Source: Humidesulfovibrio sp. (GTDB taxonomy: Bacteria; Desulfobacterota; Desulfovibrionia; Desulfovibrionales; Desulfovibrionaceae). From it: a stretch of DNA of 64,000 nucleotides. The notes under the pieces were generated by a model. That model did no database searches and had not been told where the DNA came from. It was given only the letters and a program-made list of their open reading frames with translations. Positions 9,561-19,546 of this stretch are shown piece after piece (position 1 is the first letter of the stretch; each line of letters begins with the position of its first letter). The position numbers and the translations under genes are program-made. The DNA lies in the NCBI GenBank assembly GCA_031292175.1, contig JARLHQ010000032.1, positions 62,001 through 126,000 on the forward strand, in the 5' to 3' direction.

Positions 9561-10682
9561 CTATTTGCCCGTGGCCTGGCGCACCAGGTCGCGGAAACGG
9601 CGGAAGAAATACGCGCTGTCGTGGGGGCCCGGCGCGGCCTCGGGGTGGAACTGGATGGCGATGAGCGGCTTGTCTTTGTGGGCAAAGCCCTCGAGCGTGT
9701 TGTCGTTCAGGTTGCGGTGCGTCACCTTGAGTTCGGGCAGGTGGTCGATGTCCACGCAGAAGCCATGGTTCTGGGAGGAGATCTCGATCTTGCCGGATTC
9801 CACGTCCATCACCGGGTGGTTGCAGCCGTGGTGGCCGAACTTGAGCTTGTAGGTCCGCCCGCCAAGGGCCAGGCCCATGATCTGGTGCCCCAGGCAAATG
9901 CCCGCCACAGGGTACTTGTCGGCAAAGACCTTCGTGGCCTCAATGGCGTTTTGGACCACGGCCGGGTCGCCGGGGCCGTTCGACAGGAACACGGCGTCCG
10001 GGCCAAGCTTGGTCACCTGCTCGTGGGTGAAGGAGCTGGGCACGACAAGCATGTCGAAGCCCTGCTCGGCGAGCAGGCGCAGGATGTTCCACTTGATGCC
10101 GAAGTCGTACACCACAACCTTGGGGCCGGTGCCCGCCCAGGCGAAGCCGTTCTTCAGATCCACGTCGCGGGTCGTTGTGCCGGTCCAGACGTAGGGATCC
10201 TTCGCGCTCACCTTGTCGGCCAGGTTCAGGCCTTCCATGCTGGGCAGGGACTTCGCTTTCGCCACCAGCGCCTCGGGCGAGCCCTCGGTGGAGATGACGC
10301 CCCGCATGGCGCCGTTGATGCGCAGATGCCGGGTCAGCGCGCGGGTGTCGATGCCTTCGATGCCCATGACTCCGGCTTTTTTCAGGTATTCCGGCAGGGA
10401 CATGGTGGCGCGCCAGTTGGAGGGCTCCTTGCAGCACTCCTTGACGATGAAGGCCTCGACGCCGACCTTGTGGGACTCCACATCCTCGGCGTTGACCCCG
10501 TAGTTGCCGATGAGCGGGTAGGTCATGGAGACCATCTGGCCCACGTAGGAGGGATCGGTGAGGATCTCCTGATATCCAGTCATGCCGGTGTTGAAAATGG
10601 CTTCCCCGCCGGTTTCGCCGGGGCCGGTGAACGAGGCGCCCTCGAACCAGGTGCCATCTTCAAGGGCCAGAATCGCTTTCAT
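9561..10682 (-). CDS. carA: carbamoyl-phosphate synthase, small (glutaminase) subunit
   Basis: The 373-residue enzyme hydrolyses glutamine and passes ammonia to CarB for carbamoyl phosphate, feeding pyrimidines and arginine. It has the N-terminal CarA domain ([29 protein letters not shown]) and a class I glutamine amidotransferase domain with nucleophile Cys in [11 protein letters not shown] and the His-Glu pair in [13 protein letters not shown]. The start at 10682 overlaps the kdsB stop as ATGA; a longer upstream reading lies inside kdsB. carB is not adjacent, so the two subunits are encoded apart, and carA is embedded in a lipopolysaccharide/cell-wall gene run. Confidence 0.96.
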   Translation of the reverse strand: MKAILALEDGTWFEGASFTGPGETGGEAIFNTGMTGYQEILTDPSYVGQMVSMTYPLIGNYGVNAEDVESHKVGVEAFIVKECCKEPSNWRATMSLPEYLKKAGVMGIEGIDTRALTRHLRINGAMRGVISTEGSPEALVAKAKSLPSMEGLNLADKVSAKDPYVWTGTTTRDVDLKNGFAWAGTGPKVVVYDFGIKWNILRLLAEQGFDMLVVPSSFTHEQVTKLGPDAVFLSNGPGDPAVVQNAIEATKVFADKYPVAGICLGHQIMGLALGGRTYKLKFGHHGCNHPVMDVESGKIEISSQNHGFCVDIDHLPELKVTHRNLNDNTLEGFAHKDKPLIAIQFHPEAAPGPHDSAYFFRRFRDLVRQATGK

Positions 10683-11461
10683 ATTGCTTGCTCCCGCAGG
10701 ATGTTTTCGATGTGCGCGATGTCTTCCGGGCGGTCCACACCATGACATTTGTGGCTGGTTATGACCACATGAATGGCGATGGAGTTTTCCAGAAGCCGCA
10801 GTTGTTCCAGCTTTTCCGTGCGTTCCAGACGGCCGACCGGCAGCGCCGCAAAGCGCTCCAGGGTGGCCATGCGGAAGGCGTACAGGCCCAGGTGCAAGAG
10901 TGGTCCGGCCACGTCCGCGTCCGTTTCGGCGTCCGCATCCCGGCAAAACGGGATGCCCGCCCTGGAAAAATATAGCGCCCGTCCCAAGGCGTCCAGCACC
11001 ACCTTCACCCGGTCCGGGCTTGCGGCTTCGGCGCGAGTCATCGGCGTGGCCAGGGTGGCCGCCCGCACCTGCGCACCATCGGCGTCGGCAAAGGGCGCCA
11101 GCAGTTCCTCCAGCATGGCCGGGTCCAGCGCGGGCTCGTCGCCCTGCACGTTCACCACCACGGCGTCGGCCTCCGCGCCCAGCAGGCGCGCGGCCTCAAG
11201 CACACGGTCCGTGCCGCTGGCATGGTCGCGCGCGGTCATGACGGCGGGCACGCCCCAGGCCTTGGCCGCGTCCAGGATGCGCTGGTCGTCCGTGGCCAGG
11301 ACCACTTTGCTGAAGAGCGGGCATTTTGCCGCCCGCTGGTGCACGCGCACGCACATGGGCACGCCCAAAATATCCACCAGCGGTTTGCCGGGAAAACGCG
11401 AAGAGTCATACCGTGCCGGGATGATTGCATAACAGGGAGGCAGGGACTTCATGCGTTTCAT
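10679..11461 (-). CDS. kdsB: 3-deoxy-manno-octulosonate cytidylyltransferase (CMP-Kdo synthetase)
   Basis: The 260-residue enzyme activates Kdo with CTP for lipopolysaccharide inner-core assembly. It shows the nucleotidyltransferase N-terminus [16 protein letters not shown], the [16 protein letters not shown] motif and a C-terminal [12 protein letters not shown]. Two starts are possible, 11461 and 11452; GGAG lies only 2 bases from the first and 11 from the second, so neither is decisive. It is 15 bp downstream of waaA and overlaps carA by 4 bp. Together with waaA it marks a Gram-negative outer membrane with Kdo-containing lipid A. Confidence 0.95.
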   Translation of the reverse strand: MKRMKSLPPCYAIIPARYDSSRFPGKPLVDILGVPMCVRVHQRAAKCPLFSKVVLATDDQRILDAAKAWGVPAVMTARDHASGTDRVLEAARLLGAEADAVVVNVQGDEPALDPAMLEELLAPFADADGAQVRAATLATPMTRAEAASPDRVKVVLDALGRALYFSRAGIPFCRDADAETDADVAGPLLHLGLYAFRMATLERFAALPVGRLERTEKLEQLRLLENSIAIHVVITSHKCHGVDRPEDIAHIENILREQAI

Positions 11462-11476
11462 TACTCCGCTGGGTGT

Positions 11477-12784
11477 TTACCCGCAATTTAGGCATTCGGC
11501 AACAGCCTGGCAAGCGGCCTCCCCGCCGCCCCGGCGCGACGCGGCGTAGATTTCCGCCTTTTCGCGCACGGTCTGCCGGTCCGGGGCGTCCGAGGCCAGG
11601 GCCGAAAGCGTGTCCAGCACGCCCTGCCAGCCGGTCTCGCGGCGCACGATGCCGGTGCTGAAAATTTCCTCGCCCACCCAGGCGAAGTTGGACCAGAAGG
11701 GGCCGATGACCGGCACCACGCCGTGGGCCAGCGGCTCCAGGAAGTTCTGCCCGCCCAGGTCGGCCAGGCTGCCGCCCAGAAAGCAGGCCCGCGCCAGGCC
11801 GAAGGCCGCGCCCAGCTCGCCGAAGGCGTCCCACACAATGACCGAGCCGGGCCGGGCCATCTCGCCCCCGCTCCGCCGGGCGAAAGGCACGCCCGCATCT
11901 TCAAGCTGCCCGCACCAGGCGGGCGCGCGCTCCATGTGCCGGGGAAAGAGCCCGATGACCGCGCTGGGCTGACGTTGGAGCAGGCCCCGGACGATGGACA
12001 GGACCGCGTCCTCCTCCTGTTTGCGCACGCTGCCCAGGACGAGGAAGGGCGCACCTTCCGGCAGGAGTGCCGCGATCTCGGCCTTGGGCGGCGCGGGCGT
12101 GAAGCTCAGGCGGTCGAACTTGATGTTGTGCATGACGCCCACGCGGGAGTCTGGGAAAAGTGTCGTGAAGCGCCGGGTGTCGGCCTCGGACACCGCCAGC
12201 ACGCGCGCGGGGGAGAACGCCCGCCAGAAGCCGGGCAGGCGCAGGTAGCCCGCGAGGCTTTTTTCGGTCATGCGGGCGTTGAGCACCAGGGCGGGCACGC
12301 CCCGCTTGCGGCAGGCGGCCAGGAGCCCCGGCCAGATCTCCGTCTCCAGCAGCACCACCGCCTTGGGCGCGACGGCGGTGAGCGCCTGATCCATGCGCCC
12401 CGGCAGGTCGAAGGGCACATAGGCGGGCACGAGGTCGAGGCGCGGGGCCAAGGCCTCGCGCGCCTGGGCCAGCACGCCCAGACCCTGGCTGGTGAAGGTG
12501 GTGACGAGGACCGTGAGCGGTCTGGCGCAGCCGGACAGTTCCGGCAGGCGGGAAAGCAGCTCCCAGGCCAGATAGGCCTCCCCGCCGGAGGCCGCCTGGA
12601 TCCAGAGGTCGGCCTTGGGCGGCGGCCCGGCTGACAGGGTTCGGGCCTCCCAGCCCTCGCGCAGACGCTTGTTGCGCTTGAGAGCGGGCAGGGCCGCGCG
12701 CCACGCCAGGCCGTAAATCCCGAGCATCAGGCGTGCGCCAAGCGGCAGCGGTCTGGCCGCGTCAGTCTTGGAGGCCGTGCTCAC
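11477..12784 (-). CDS. waaA: 3-deoxy-D-manno-octulosonic acid transferase
   Basis: The 435-residue inner-membrane GT30 enzyme transfers Kdo from CMP-Kdo to lipid A precursor. A membrane segment lies near the N-terminus (LMLGIYGLAWRAALPAL, residues about 19-35). The N-terminal glycosyltransferase half contains DLWIQAASGGEAYLAWELL, and the C-terminal half contains FLVLGSVRKQEEDAVL and CFLGGSLADLGGQNFLEPLA, which match KdtA. The start codon is GTG at 12784 and overlaps the ddl stop as GTGA, so translation is probably coupled. Its substrate is made by the next gene, kdsB. Confidence 0.95.
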   Translation of the reverse strand: MSTASKTDAARPLPLGARLMLGIYGLAWRAALPALKRNKRLREGWEARTLSAGPPPKADLWIQAASGGEAYLAWELLSRLPELSGCARPLTVLVTTFTSQGLGVLAQAREALAPRLDLVPAYVPFDLPGRMDQALTAVAPKAVVLLETEIWPGLLAACRKRGVPALVLNARMTEKSLAGYLRLPGFWRAFSPARVLAVSEADTRRFTTLFPDSRVGVMHNIKFDRLSFTPAPPKAEIAALLPEGAPFLVLGSVRKQEEDAVLSIVRGLLQRQPSAVIGLFPRHMERAPAWCGQLEDAGVPFARRSGGEMARPGSVIVWDAFGELGAAFGLARACFLGGSLADLGGQNFLEPLAHGVVPVIGPFWSNFAWVGEEIFSTGIVRRETGWQGVLDTLSALASDAPDRQTVREKAEIYAASRRGGGEAACQAVAECLNCG

Positions 12785-13710
12785 GCGCCGCCCTTGCGGG
12801 GGTGGGTTTCAAGGCCCAGGCGCACCAGTTCGGCCACCAGGGCGTCGAAGTCCAGACCGACGACGGCAGCGGCCCGGGGCAGGAGGCTTGTGGCCGTCAT
12901 GCCCGGCAGGGTGTTGGTCTCCAAAATAAAGGGGGTGCCCTTTGCGTCGATCATGAAGTCCGAGCGGCTGTACCCCGCGATGCCAAGCGCCTTGTGCGCG
13001 GCGAGGGACATGGCCTGCACCTCGGCCGTGAGCGCCGCGTCCACGGGCGCGGGGCAGATCTCCTCGGCGCCGTCCTTGTCGTACTTGTTGGCGTAGTCGA
13101 AGAACACGGTGCCGGGCCGGGGCCGGATCATGATCGGGGGCAGGGCCGCCTCGCCCAGCACTGCGCATGTCAGTTCGCACCCGCCGGACACGCAGGACTC
13201 CACCAGGGCCGCCTCGCCCAGGACGTAGACCTTCTGAAGCGCCGCCTCGAAATCCTCGCCCTCGTCCACGCGGCTCATGCCCACGCTGGAGCCGCCCGCG
13301 TTGGGCTTAACGAACAGCGGACGGGGGAGTTTGAGCGTGTGCTTTTCGCCGGGGATGTGCGCGAAGAGCTGCCAGTTCGGGGTGCGCAGGCCGTTTTTCG
13401 CATACACGGCCTTGGTTGCGGCCTTGTTCAGGGCCAGAAACGAGGCCTTGGGCCCCGCTCCCTGGTACGGGCAGTCCGCCTCCTCCAGCAGGGCCTGGAT
13501 AAGTCCGTCCTCGCCGGGAGAGCCGTGCAGGTTCAGAAAAGCGAAGTCCGCTTCCTTGGCGAGGGGGATGATCTCTGCGAAATCGAAGGCCGGGTCGAGG
13601 AAACGCACCTCATGGCCCAGGCGGGTCAGGGCCGCGGAGATGCCGGTTGCGCCGGACAGGGACACGGCGCGTTCAGTCGACCAGCCGCCCGCGATTAAAA
13701 TCATGCGCAT
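12781..13710 (-). CDS. ddl: D-alanine--D-alanine ligase
   Basis: The 309-residue ATP-grasp enzyme joins two D-alanines for peptidoglycan precursor synthesis. N-terminal ILIAGGWSTERAVSLSG, the ATP-grasp segment RPLFVKPNAGGSSVGMSRV and the Mg-binding C-terminal FILETNTLPGMTATSLLP are all present. The start at 13710 is favoured because AAGGA lies 5 bases upstream; a second in-frame ATG is at 13704. The gene overlaps the end of the upstream HD-domain gene by 38 bp. Ddl is normally found with mur genes; here it heads the Kdo genes. Confidence 0.94.
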   Translation of the reverse strand: MRMILIAGGWSTERAVSLSGATGISAALTRLGHEVRFLDPAFDFAEIIPLAKEADFAFLNLHGSPGEDGLIQALLEEADCPYQGAGPKASFLALNKAATKAVYAKNGLRTPNWQLFAHIPGEKHTLKLPRPLFVKPNAGGSSVGMSRVDEGEDFEAALQKVYVLGEAALVESCVSGGCELTCAVLGEAALPPIMIRPRPGTVFFDYANKYDKDGAEEICPAPVDAALTAEVQAMSLAAHKALGIAGYSRSDFMIDAKGTPFILETNTLPGMTATSLLPRAAAVVGLDFDALVAELVRLGLETHPRKGGA

Positions 13711-14320
13711 TGAGGTCCTTCTCCAGAAGCCGGCCAAAGGCGTCTTCGATGTCCTTGGCCTGCCGGTTGGTGCTGTGGATGCGTTCGCGAATCTCCGGGG
13801 TCTTGCCGTAGCGCTCTACCAGATCGCCGAAGCGTTGCTCAATGGGCACGATCTGGTCGTGGGCCACGCGCTTGTCGCCATAGAGCACGGTGAGCGGGGT
13901 GAAGAAGCGGCGTAGGTCCACCTCAAACGGCCAGTACACGTGGTGGATAACGCCCTGGGCCAGCAATGGGTTGCCCGTGAGGGCCATGGCCCAGGCGCCT
14001 CCGAGCTGGCTGTGGTTGCCGCCGTGGCGGATGCAGTAAATCTTCGCCAGGTCGTGCAGCAGGGCCGAGGCGCGCACGGTGTCGACGCAGACAGGCAGCC
14101 CCATTTTGAGGCCGGCCTCGGCCACCTGACAGGCCACCTGGGCCACCTTGCGGCTGTGGGCGCGGATGTGTTCCGGCATGTCGAATCGGTCCCACAGAGC
14201 CACGCAGCGGGCCTCGGAGGGGATCCGCCAGGTCTGCCCGCGCTCCGCACCGACAACCGGAGGCTGGGGCAGGGAGGGCCACAAGGGGGACATGGGGATT
14301 TTCGGGCGCGTGGATTGCAT
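13673..14320 (-). CDS. HD-domain phosphohydrolase
   Basis: The 215-residue protein has an HD superfamily metal-binding domain: His in HIRAHSRKVAQVA, the HD pair in ALLHDLAKIYCIRHGGNHSQ, then downstream His/Asp residues in VIHHVYWPFEVD. HD proteins of this compact type hydrolyse phosphomonoesters or phosphodiesters of nucleotides. The substrate is unknown. The start is taken at 14320 because the conserved domain begins about 50 residues later and weak AAGG precedes it; a longer reading to 14398 would add an unconserved Arg-rich lead. It is the first gene of the seven-gene minus-strand run. Confidence 0.82.
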   Translation of the reverse strand: MQSTRPKIPMSPLWPSLPQPPVVGAERGQTWRIPSEARCVALWDRFDMPEHIRAHSRKVAQVACQVAEAGLKMGLPVCVDTVRASALLHDLAKIYCIRHGGNHSQLGGAWAMALTGNPLLAQGVIHHVYWPFEVDLRRFFTPLTVLYGDKRVAHDQIVPIEQRFGDLVERYGKTPEIRERIHSTNRQAKDIEDAFGRLLEKDLNAHDFNRGRLVD

Positions 14321-14461
14321 GGGCCGCCTTGGTCTTACGCTTGGGCAAAATGTTTTTTGTCGTCGCGGCGAACCGCCGCAGCCAGCCAAGACTAGCAAGA
14401 GCGCGGTGAAAAATAAAGCGCGCGCTGAAATGTTTCGGAGCTGAGCACCGTGAAATTACCC

Positions 14462-14490
14462 TTGAAATTTTTTTCGCCAGCGGCTACGGA
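14462..14490 (+). promoter_or_regulatory. tentative promoter upstream of dsrC
   Basis: TTGAAA (14462-14467), a 17-bp spacer and TACGGA (14485-14490) lie about 100 bp ahead of dsrC. The -10 box is poor. A small hairpin (CGGGCT at 14516, AGCCCG at 14525) lies in the inferred leader. Confidence 0.3.
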
Positions 14491-14587
14491 TGGGTGTGAA
14501 AATTGAAAGATGCAACGGGCTGCTAGCCCGATGCGGCTGTCAGTGGCCCTTGGCATAGCGTGCAATCTACACCGAGGAGGAACCGAA

Positions 14588-14905
14588 ATGGCTTTTCTCG
14601 AGTACAAAGGCAAAAAGTTTGAAGTGGACGAGGACGGCTTCCTGTTGAAGTTTGAAGAGTGGAACCCTGAATGGGTTGAGTACATCAAGGAGAGCGAGGG
14701 CATTCCCGTCATCACCGAGAACCACCAGAAAGTCATCGACTTCCTGCAGGACTACTACAAAAAGAACGGCATCGCTCCCATGGTGCGCATCCTGTCCAAG
14801 GTGACCGGATACAAGCTGAAGGAGATCTACGAGCTGTTCCCCTCCGGCCCCGGCAAAGGCGCCTGCAAAATGGCCGGCCTGCCCAAGCCCACCGGCTGCG
14901 TGTAG
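14588..14905 (+). CDS. dsrC: DsrC/TusE-family sulfur carrier protein
   Basis: The 105-residue protein matches DsrC: N-terminal EYKGKKFEVDEDGFL, central helices, and a flexible C-terminal arm GPGKGACKMAGLPKPTGCV with both redox cysteines, C93 and the penultimate C104. In sulfate and sulfite reducers DsrC accepts the sulfite-level sulfur from DsrAB as a trisulfide between these cysteines. The presence of C93 as well as C104 favours true DsrC over TusE, which has only the last cysteine. GAGGAGG precedes the ATG. It is followed at once by a strong terminator, so it is probably monocistronic, as in Desulfovibrio. Confidence 0.94.
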   Translation: MAFLEYKGKKFEVDEDGFLLKFEEWNPEWVEYIKESEGIPVITENHQKVIDFLQDYYKKNGIAPMVRILSKVTGYKLKEIYELFPSGPGKGACKMAGLPKPTGCV

Positions 14906-14928
14906 TCTCTGTTTCAATAGCGGCCCCG

Positions 14929-14966
14929 AAGGGGCGGCGGCTTCCGGCCTGCCGCCCCTTTTCTTA
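14929..14966 (+). terminator. rho-independent terminator of dsrC
   Basis: Perfect arms AAGGGGCGGC (14929-14938) and GCCGCCCCTT (14951-14960) are followed by a T-rich tract, 24 bp after the dsrC stop. Confidence 0.85.
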
Positions 14967-14984
14967 TTCTCCCGGGAGGCAGCC

Positions 14985-15497
14985 GTGAAAATCCTGTTCA
15001 TCACCCTGGCCCGGGCGGGCCGCTGGGCCAATCGGCTTCTCTTTGCTGAAATGGCCAAGCTGACGCCCGAGCAGTGGACACAAAAAAGCGCCGTGAACTT
15101 CGGCAGCATCCAGGGCATCGCCAACCATCTCGTCCTGGGCGACAGACTCTGGCTCCAGCGCTTTACCGGCGAGGGCGAACCGCTCAAAACCGTGGACGCC
15201 GTGCCATACCCTGGCCTGGATGCGCTCCTCCCCCAGCGCCAGGCCGAGGACGAGCGCATCATCGCCTTCGCTTCGGCCTTGGACCCGGCCCAGTTGGACA
15301 CCGTTTTGCGCTACACCCGCAGGGGAGAGGCCCAGGCCATGCCCTATGCCCTCTGCGTGGCGCATTTCTTCAACCACCAGACGCACCACCGGGGCCAGCT
15401 GCACGCGCTTTTGGGCGTGCATGGCATCAAGTGCCCGGACATTGACCTTCTGTATTACCCGCCCGCGGCAAAGCTCCTTGCGCCGGACGCGGCCTAG
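14985..15497 (+). CDS. DinB-family metal-binding four-helix protein
   Basis: The 170-residue protein resembles DinB/YfiT-like proteins, which bind a metal through three histidines. Candidate ligands are H118-type residues: His in GIANHLVLGDRLWLQRF and the two His in the C-terminal CVAHFFNHQTHHRGQLHALL, a hallmark of this family. The start is GTG at 14985, behind GGGAGG. Members are thiol-dependent transferases or have no known role; DinB of Bacillus is damage-inducible. The gene lies after the dsrC terminator and 158 bp before hypD, so it may be transcribed alone. Confidence 0.87.
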   Translation: MKILFITLARAGRWANRLLFAEMAKLTPEQWTQKSAVNFGSIQGIANHLVLGDRLWLQRFTGEGEPLKTVDAVPYPGLDALLPQRQAEDERIIAFASALDPAQLDTVLRYTRRGEAQAMPYALCVAHFFNHQTHHRGQLHALLGVHGIKCPDIDLLYYPPAAKLLAPDAA

Positions 15498-15654
15498 GCG
15501 CGCAGCGCCGCATCCCAGCGTCCCCGTTGCGTGACACGCGCGCGCGCCGCGCCGGGCATGGACTCGGGGCTGCTCCCGGTGTATGGGTTTTTGGCCGGGG
15601 CGCACCAATCTCTTTGACAAAGTCCCGGTCAGACCGCTCGTAAGGAAGGTAGCC

Positions 15655-16761
15655 GTGAGCCTCGAAATCCTCGACCAGTTCCACGATCCCGCTTTGTGCA
15701 GAAGCGTTCTGGACCGCCTCTGTGCCACATTGACCGGCCCCCTGCGTTTCATGGAGGTTTGCGGCACGCACACCGTGGCCATCTTCCGCAGTGGCCTGCG
15801 CTCCCTTTTGCCGAAGGAGATTGTGCATCTTTCCGGGCCGGGCTGTCCGGTCTGCGTGACGCACGAGGCTGAGATCAACGCCTTCCTCGATCTGGCGGAG
15901 AAGCCCGGCGTCATCATCGCCACCTTTGGTGACCTCATGCGCGTGCCCGGCAGCCGGGGCCGCACCCTGAAGGCCGCCCAGGCCGACGGCGCACGCGTCA
16001 GCGTGGTTTATTCCCCGCCCGACGCCATCAAGCTGGCTGCGGAGAACCCGGACGCCAAGGTGGTGTTCCTGGGCGTGGGCTTCGAAACCACCGCCCCCGG
16101 CGTGGCCGCCAGCCTCATGATGGCCAAAGCCCAGGGCGTGTCCAACTACCGCGTGCTCTCGTTCCACAAGCTGGTGCCGCCCGCCTTGGAGGCCCTGCTC
16201 GCCGACGCCGACCCGGCCCCAGGCCAGGGCATCGACGCCTTCATCATGCCCGGCCACGTGTCGGCCATCATCGGTGTCGAACCCTACCGTGTGGTGGGCG
16301 AGCGCTACGGCAAGGCCGCGGCCGTGGCCGGGTTCGAGCCGCTGGACATTCTGCAGGCCTTGTTGTTTTTGGCCGAGTGCCAGCGTGACGGCACGCCCAA
16401 GGTGGCCAACCTGTATCGCCGCGTGGTGCGCGACGAGGGCAACGCCAAGGCGCGCGCCGTCATGGCCCAGGCCTTCACCTCGGCCGACGCCCTGTGGCGC
16501 GGCATCGGACTCATTCCCGGCTCGGGCCTGGAGATCGCGCCCGAGTTCGCGGCCTTTGACGCCAAACGCGACTTCGCAATCGAGATCAAGGACTGCCCGC
16601 CGCTGCCGGGCTGCAAATGTGGCGAGGTGCTGAAGGGCCGCCTCGCGCCGAATCTCTGCCCGCTGTTCGGCAAGGCCTGCACCCCTGCCAAGCCCGTGGG
16701 CCCGTGCATGGTCTCCACTGAGGGTTCCTGCGCGGCCTACTACAAATACCAGGTGGATTAA
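15655..16761 (+). CDS. hypD: hydrogenase maturation protein HypD
   Basis: The 368-residue iron-sulfur protein acts with HypC as the scaffold on which the Fe(CN)2CO unit of [NiFe]-hydrogenase is built. The HypD signatures MEVCGTHTVAIFRSGLRSLL and HLSGPGCPVCVT are present. The C-terminal cysteines (CKCGEVLKG, CPLFGKACTP, GPCMVSTEGSCAAYY) bind the 4Fe-4S cluster. GTG at 15655 is the start because AAGGAAGG precedes it. It is 4 bp upstream of hypE. hypA, B, C and F are not in the window. Confidence 0.96.
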   Translation: MSLEILDQFHDPALCRSVLDRLCATLTGPLRFMEVCGTHTVAIFRSGLRSLLPKEIVHLSGPGCPVCVTHEAEINAFLDLAEKPGVIIATFGDLMRVPGSRGRTLKAAQADGARVSVVYSPPDAIKLAAENPDAKVVFLGVGFETTAPGVAASLMMAKAQGVSNYRVLSFHKLVPPALEALLADADPAPGQGIDAFIMPGHVSAIIGVEPYRVVGERYGKAAAVAGFEPLDILQALLFLAECQRDGTPKVANLYRRVVRDEGNAKARAVMAQAFTSADALWRGIGLIPGSGLEIAPEFAAFDAKRDFAIEIKDCPPLPGCKCGEVLKGRLAPNLCPLFGKACTPAKPVGPCMVSTEGSCAAYYKYQVD

Positions 16762-16765
16762 GCTG

Positions 16766-17782
<1,017 letters not shown>

Positions 17783-17805
17783 ACGTTCCCCCCAGGGAGG
17801 GGTGG

Positions 17806-17994
17806 CGCGTGGGCTTCCAGGCGAAATTTGTACGCGGCAACCTCGTGGCCGAGGTTGCCGCGCCTGGCGGGTTTCTCACAGCGGCTTTTCGGCTGCATGC
17901 CCGTGCCGCCGGAGCGGGATTACCAGGGCGCGTCACCTGGTGCTACGTCACCGACCCGGAGGGCAACGTTCTCGAACTGCAAGCCTGGTCCTAA
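17806..17994 (+). pseudogene. remnant of a VOC/glyoxalase-family protein
   Basis: About 190 bp after hypE encode a fragment ending in VTWCYVTDPEGNVLELQAWS, which is the characteristic C-terminus of vicinal-oxygen-chelate proteins with its metal-ligand Glu. Upstream residues similar to a VOC domain appear in another frame (GFSQRLFGCMPVPPERDYQG), suggesting at least one frameshift, and the first half of a normal 120-140-residue domain is missing. A GTG at 17809 opens the last frame, giving a 61-residue product at most. I read this as a decayed gene; expression as a tiny protein is less likely. Confidence 0.5.
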
Positions 17995-18027
17995 GCTCCA
18001 GACCGGGGAACCATCGCAGGAGGCCTT

Positions 18028-19230
18028 ATGGACACCTGCATCTTCAAGAAGGACTCGCCCTTTATTGTCGCCTTGCTGGCCTCGGCCGAGGTGGCCCATT
18101 CCGAACGCCTGGACGCCCAGACGGACCGCGCGGCCGCGCTGCTGGCCGATGCGGACCAGCTTTCGCAGCTGTGCGTAGCCTGCTTCTGGGCCAGCCTGGA
18201 GGTGGAGGAGGGCCGCGAGGTGCGCGGCACCGTCACCATCTGCTCGCCGGATTCGGTGCGCATGGCGCGCGTTTTCACCCATCCCGTGCCCGTCAGTGTG
18301 CCCAACCTCGTGGCGCTTCTCACCGCCTCGCCCCGCACCCCCCTGGCCGTGCATGGCGGCCCGGAGGGGCTCTCCATCTGGGGCATGCTGGACGCCGAGC
18401 CGGAGGGGCTCTTGCGTCTGCGCCTCTCGGGCAACGGCATCCTGCTCGCCTCGCGCGAGCGCCGGGTGCTGGCGCTCCTGAACCAGGGCGTTGTGTCCAT
18501 CCCCGTGGCGGCGGACGAAACCTCCCTGGCGCAATTGGTGGCGCGCACCCTTGGCAAGGAGCGCTTCCTGGAACAGCACGGCAACGCACCCGCGCGGTTC
18601 ATCCGCGTGGTCGCCACCATGCTGCGCCACGGACACGGGGGCGCCCTTGTGCTTGTGCCGCCCGAGGACTCTTCCTGGCGCGCGGGCGTGAGTTTCCGGT
18701 TCTGCTTCGACGAGGAGAGCGGCAGGCTGCTGCAGCACAGTGTGCATGATTTCGAAACCGGCATGGACGAGACCCTGCGCGGTTATGAGGACCTGGTGTC
18801 CGGGCGCGCCAGCTGCACCTCGCTCACCGGCCTGCGCGAGCAATACGATGCCGTGAACTACCTGCGGACCTTGAGCGAGTCTTTGTTCCGTCGGGTAGGC
18901 GATCTTGGGCTTATCGACGGGGCGGTGGTCATGGATATGGACCTGATGCTGCACGGCTTCGGGGCCAAGCTGCTCTTCGGGCCGGAGGAATTCGCCGTGA
19001 CCACGCTGAACGCCGTGACGGGCCGTGTGCGCGAGCATGTGCCGCTCTCGGAACTCGGGGGCATGCGGCACCAGTCGGCGGCGCGCTTTGTCCAGGCCAA
19101 CCGCGAAACCGACGTGTTCGTGGTCTCGCAGGACGGCCGCCTGTCCATGATGTCCTGGTCCGAGCGCACGCAGACCGTGGCCGTGGTGCAGAACATGGAG
19201 CACTTCATCTGGGAGTACCGGACGTTCTAG
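18028..19230 (+). CDS. DAC-related (diadenylate cyclase-like) sensor protein, DACNV type
   Basis: This 400-residue cytoplasmic protein has no transmembrane segment. Its C-terminal third matches the diadenylate cyclase (DisA_N) fold: IDGAVVMDMDLMLHGFGAKL at about 296-315 aligns with the DGA motif, and GGMRHQSAARF at about 344-354 followed by ETDVFVVSQDGRLSM aligns with the RHR motif region. The second Arg of RHR is Gln here, so cyclase activity is doubtful. The N-terminal 250 residues look like a separate regulatory region. The family is known as probable sensor domain DACNV. AGGAGG precedes the ATG. It stands alone, 33 bp after the VOC remnant. Confidence 0.68.
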   Translation: MDTCIFKKDSPFIVALLASAEVAHSERLDAQTDRAAALLADADQLSQLCVACFWASLEVEEGREVRGTVTICSPDSVRMARVFTHPVPVSVPNLVALLTASPRTPLAVHGGPEGLSIWGMLDAEPEGLLRLRLSGNGILLASRERRVLALLNQGVVSIPVAADETSLAQLVARTLGKERFLEQHGNAPARFIRVVATMLRHGHGGALVLVPPEDSSWRAGVSFRFCFDEESGRLLQHSVHDFETGMDETLRGYEDLVSGRASCTSLTGLREQYDAVNYLRTLSESLFRRVGDLGLIDGAVVMDMDLMLHGFGAKLLFGPEEFAVTTLNAVTGRVREHVPLSELGGMRHQSAARFVQANRETDVFVVSQDGRLSMMSWSERTQTVAVVQNMEHFIWEYRTF

Positions 19231-19546
19231 GGGAGCGGAAGCGTAAGAACGCGACCACCCGGCGGACAGCTAAGCTGGAGGGCGGCAGCCGTGCTTTTGC
19301 TGTGGAACGCCGGATGATGAGAATGGTCCTCCAGAATTTGCGCTGACGGATCGTTTCGCTGTTCCCCCCCCTCTTCTCGGCACGACGAACTTCCCGGCCC
19401 TCTTCCGAGGCGCGGGATTGCTATTTCCGGAGTTCATTGCGCCCTGTGGAGGCTGAACGTGCGGGAAAATACGCCCTGTAGTGATGACAGCATCAAACGA
19501 AGCGTGTATGGTTATAGGAGTTGGATAAGGTAACGCAGAGGGCCGC
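19231..19546 (+). other. intergenic gap of 316 bp before the hybrid kinase
   Basis: No gene, repeat or RNA was recognised. The downstream end holds the candidate promoter at 19484-19512. A 92-codon open frame on the other strand has no ribosome site and no recognisable family. Confidence 0.6.
19484..19512 (+). promoter_or_regulatory. candidate sigma-70 promoter of the hybrid kinase
   Basis: ATGACA (19484-19489), a 17-bp spacer and TATGGT (19507-19512) lie 34 bp ahead of the ATG at 19547. Confidence 0.4.

Noticed and set aside
14552-14570. TTGGCATAGCGTGCA before dsrC as a sigma-54 promoter
   Set aside because: The GG to GC spacing is 2 bp too short.
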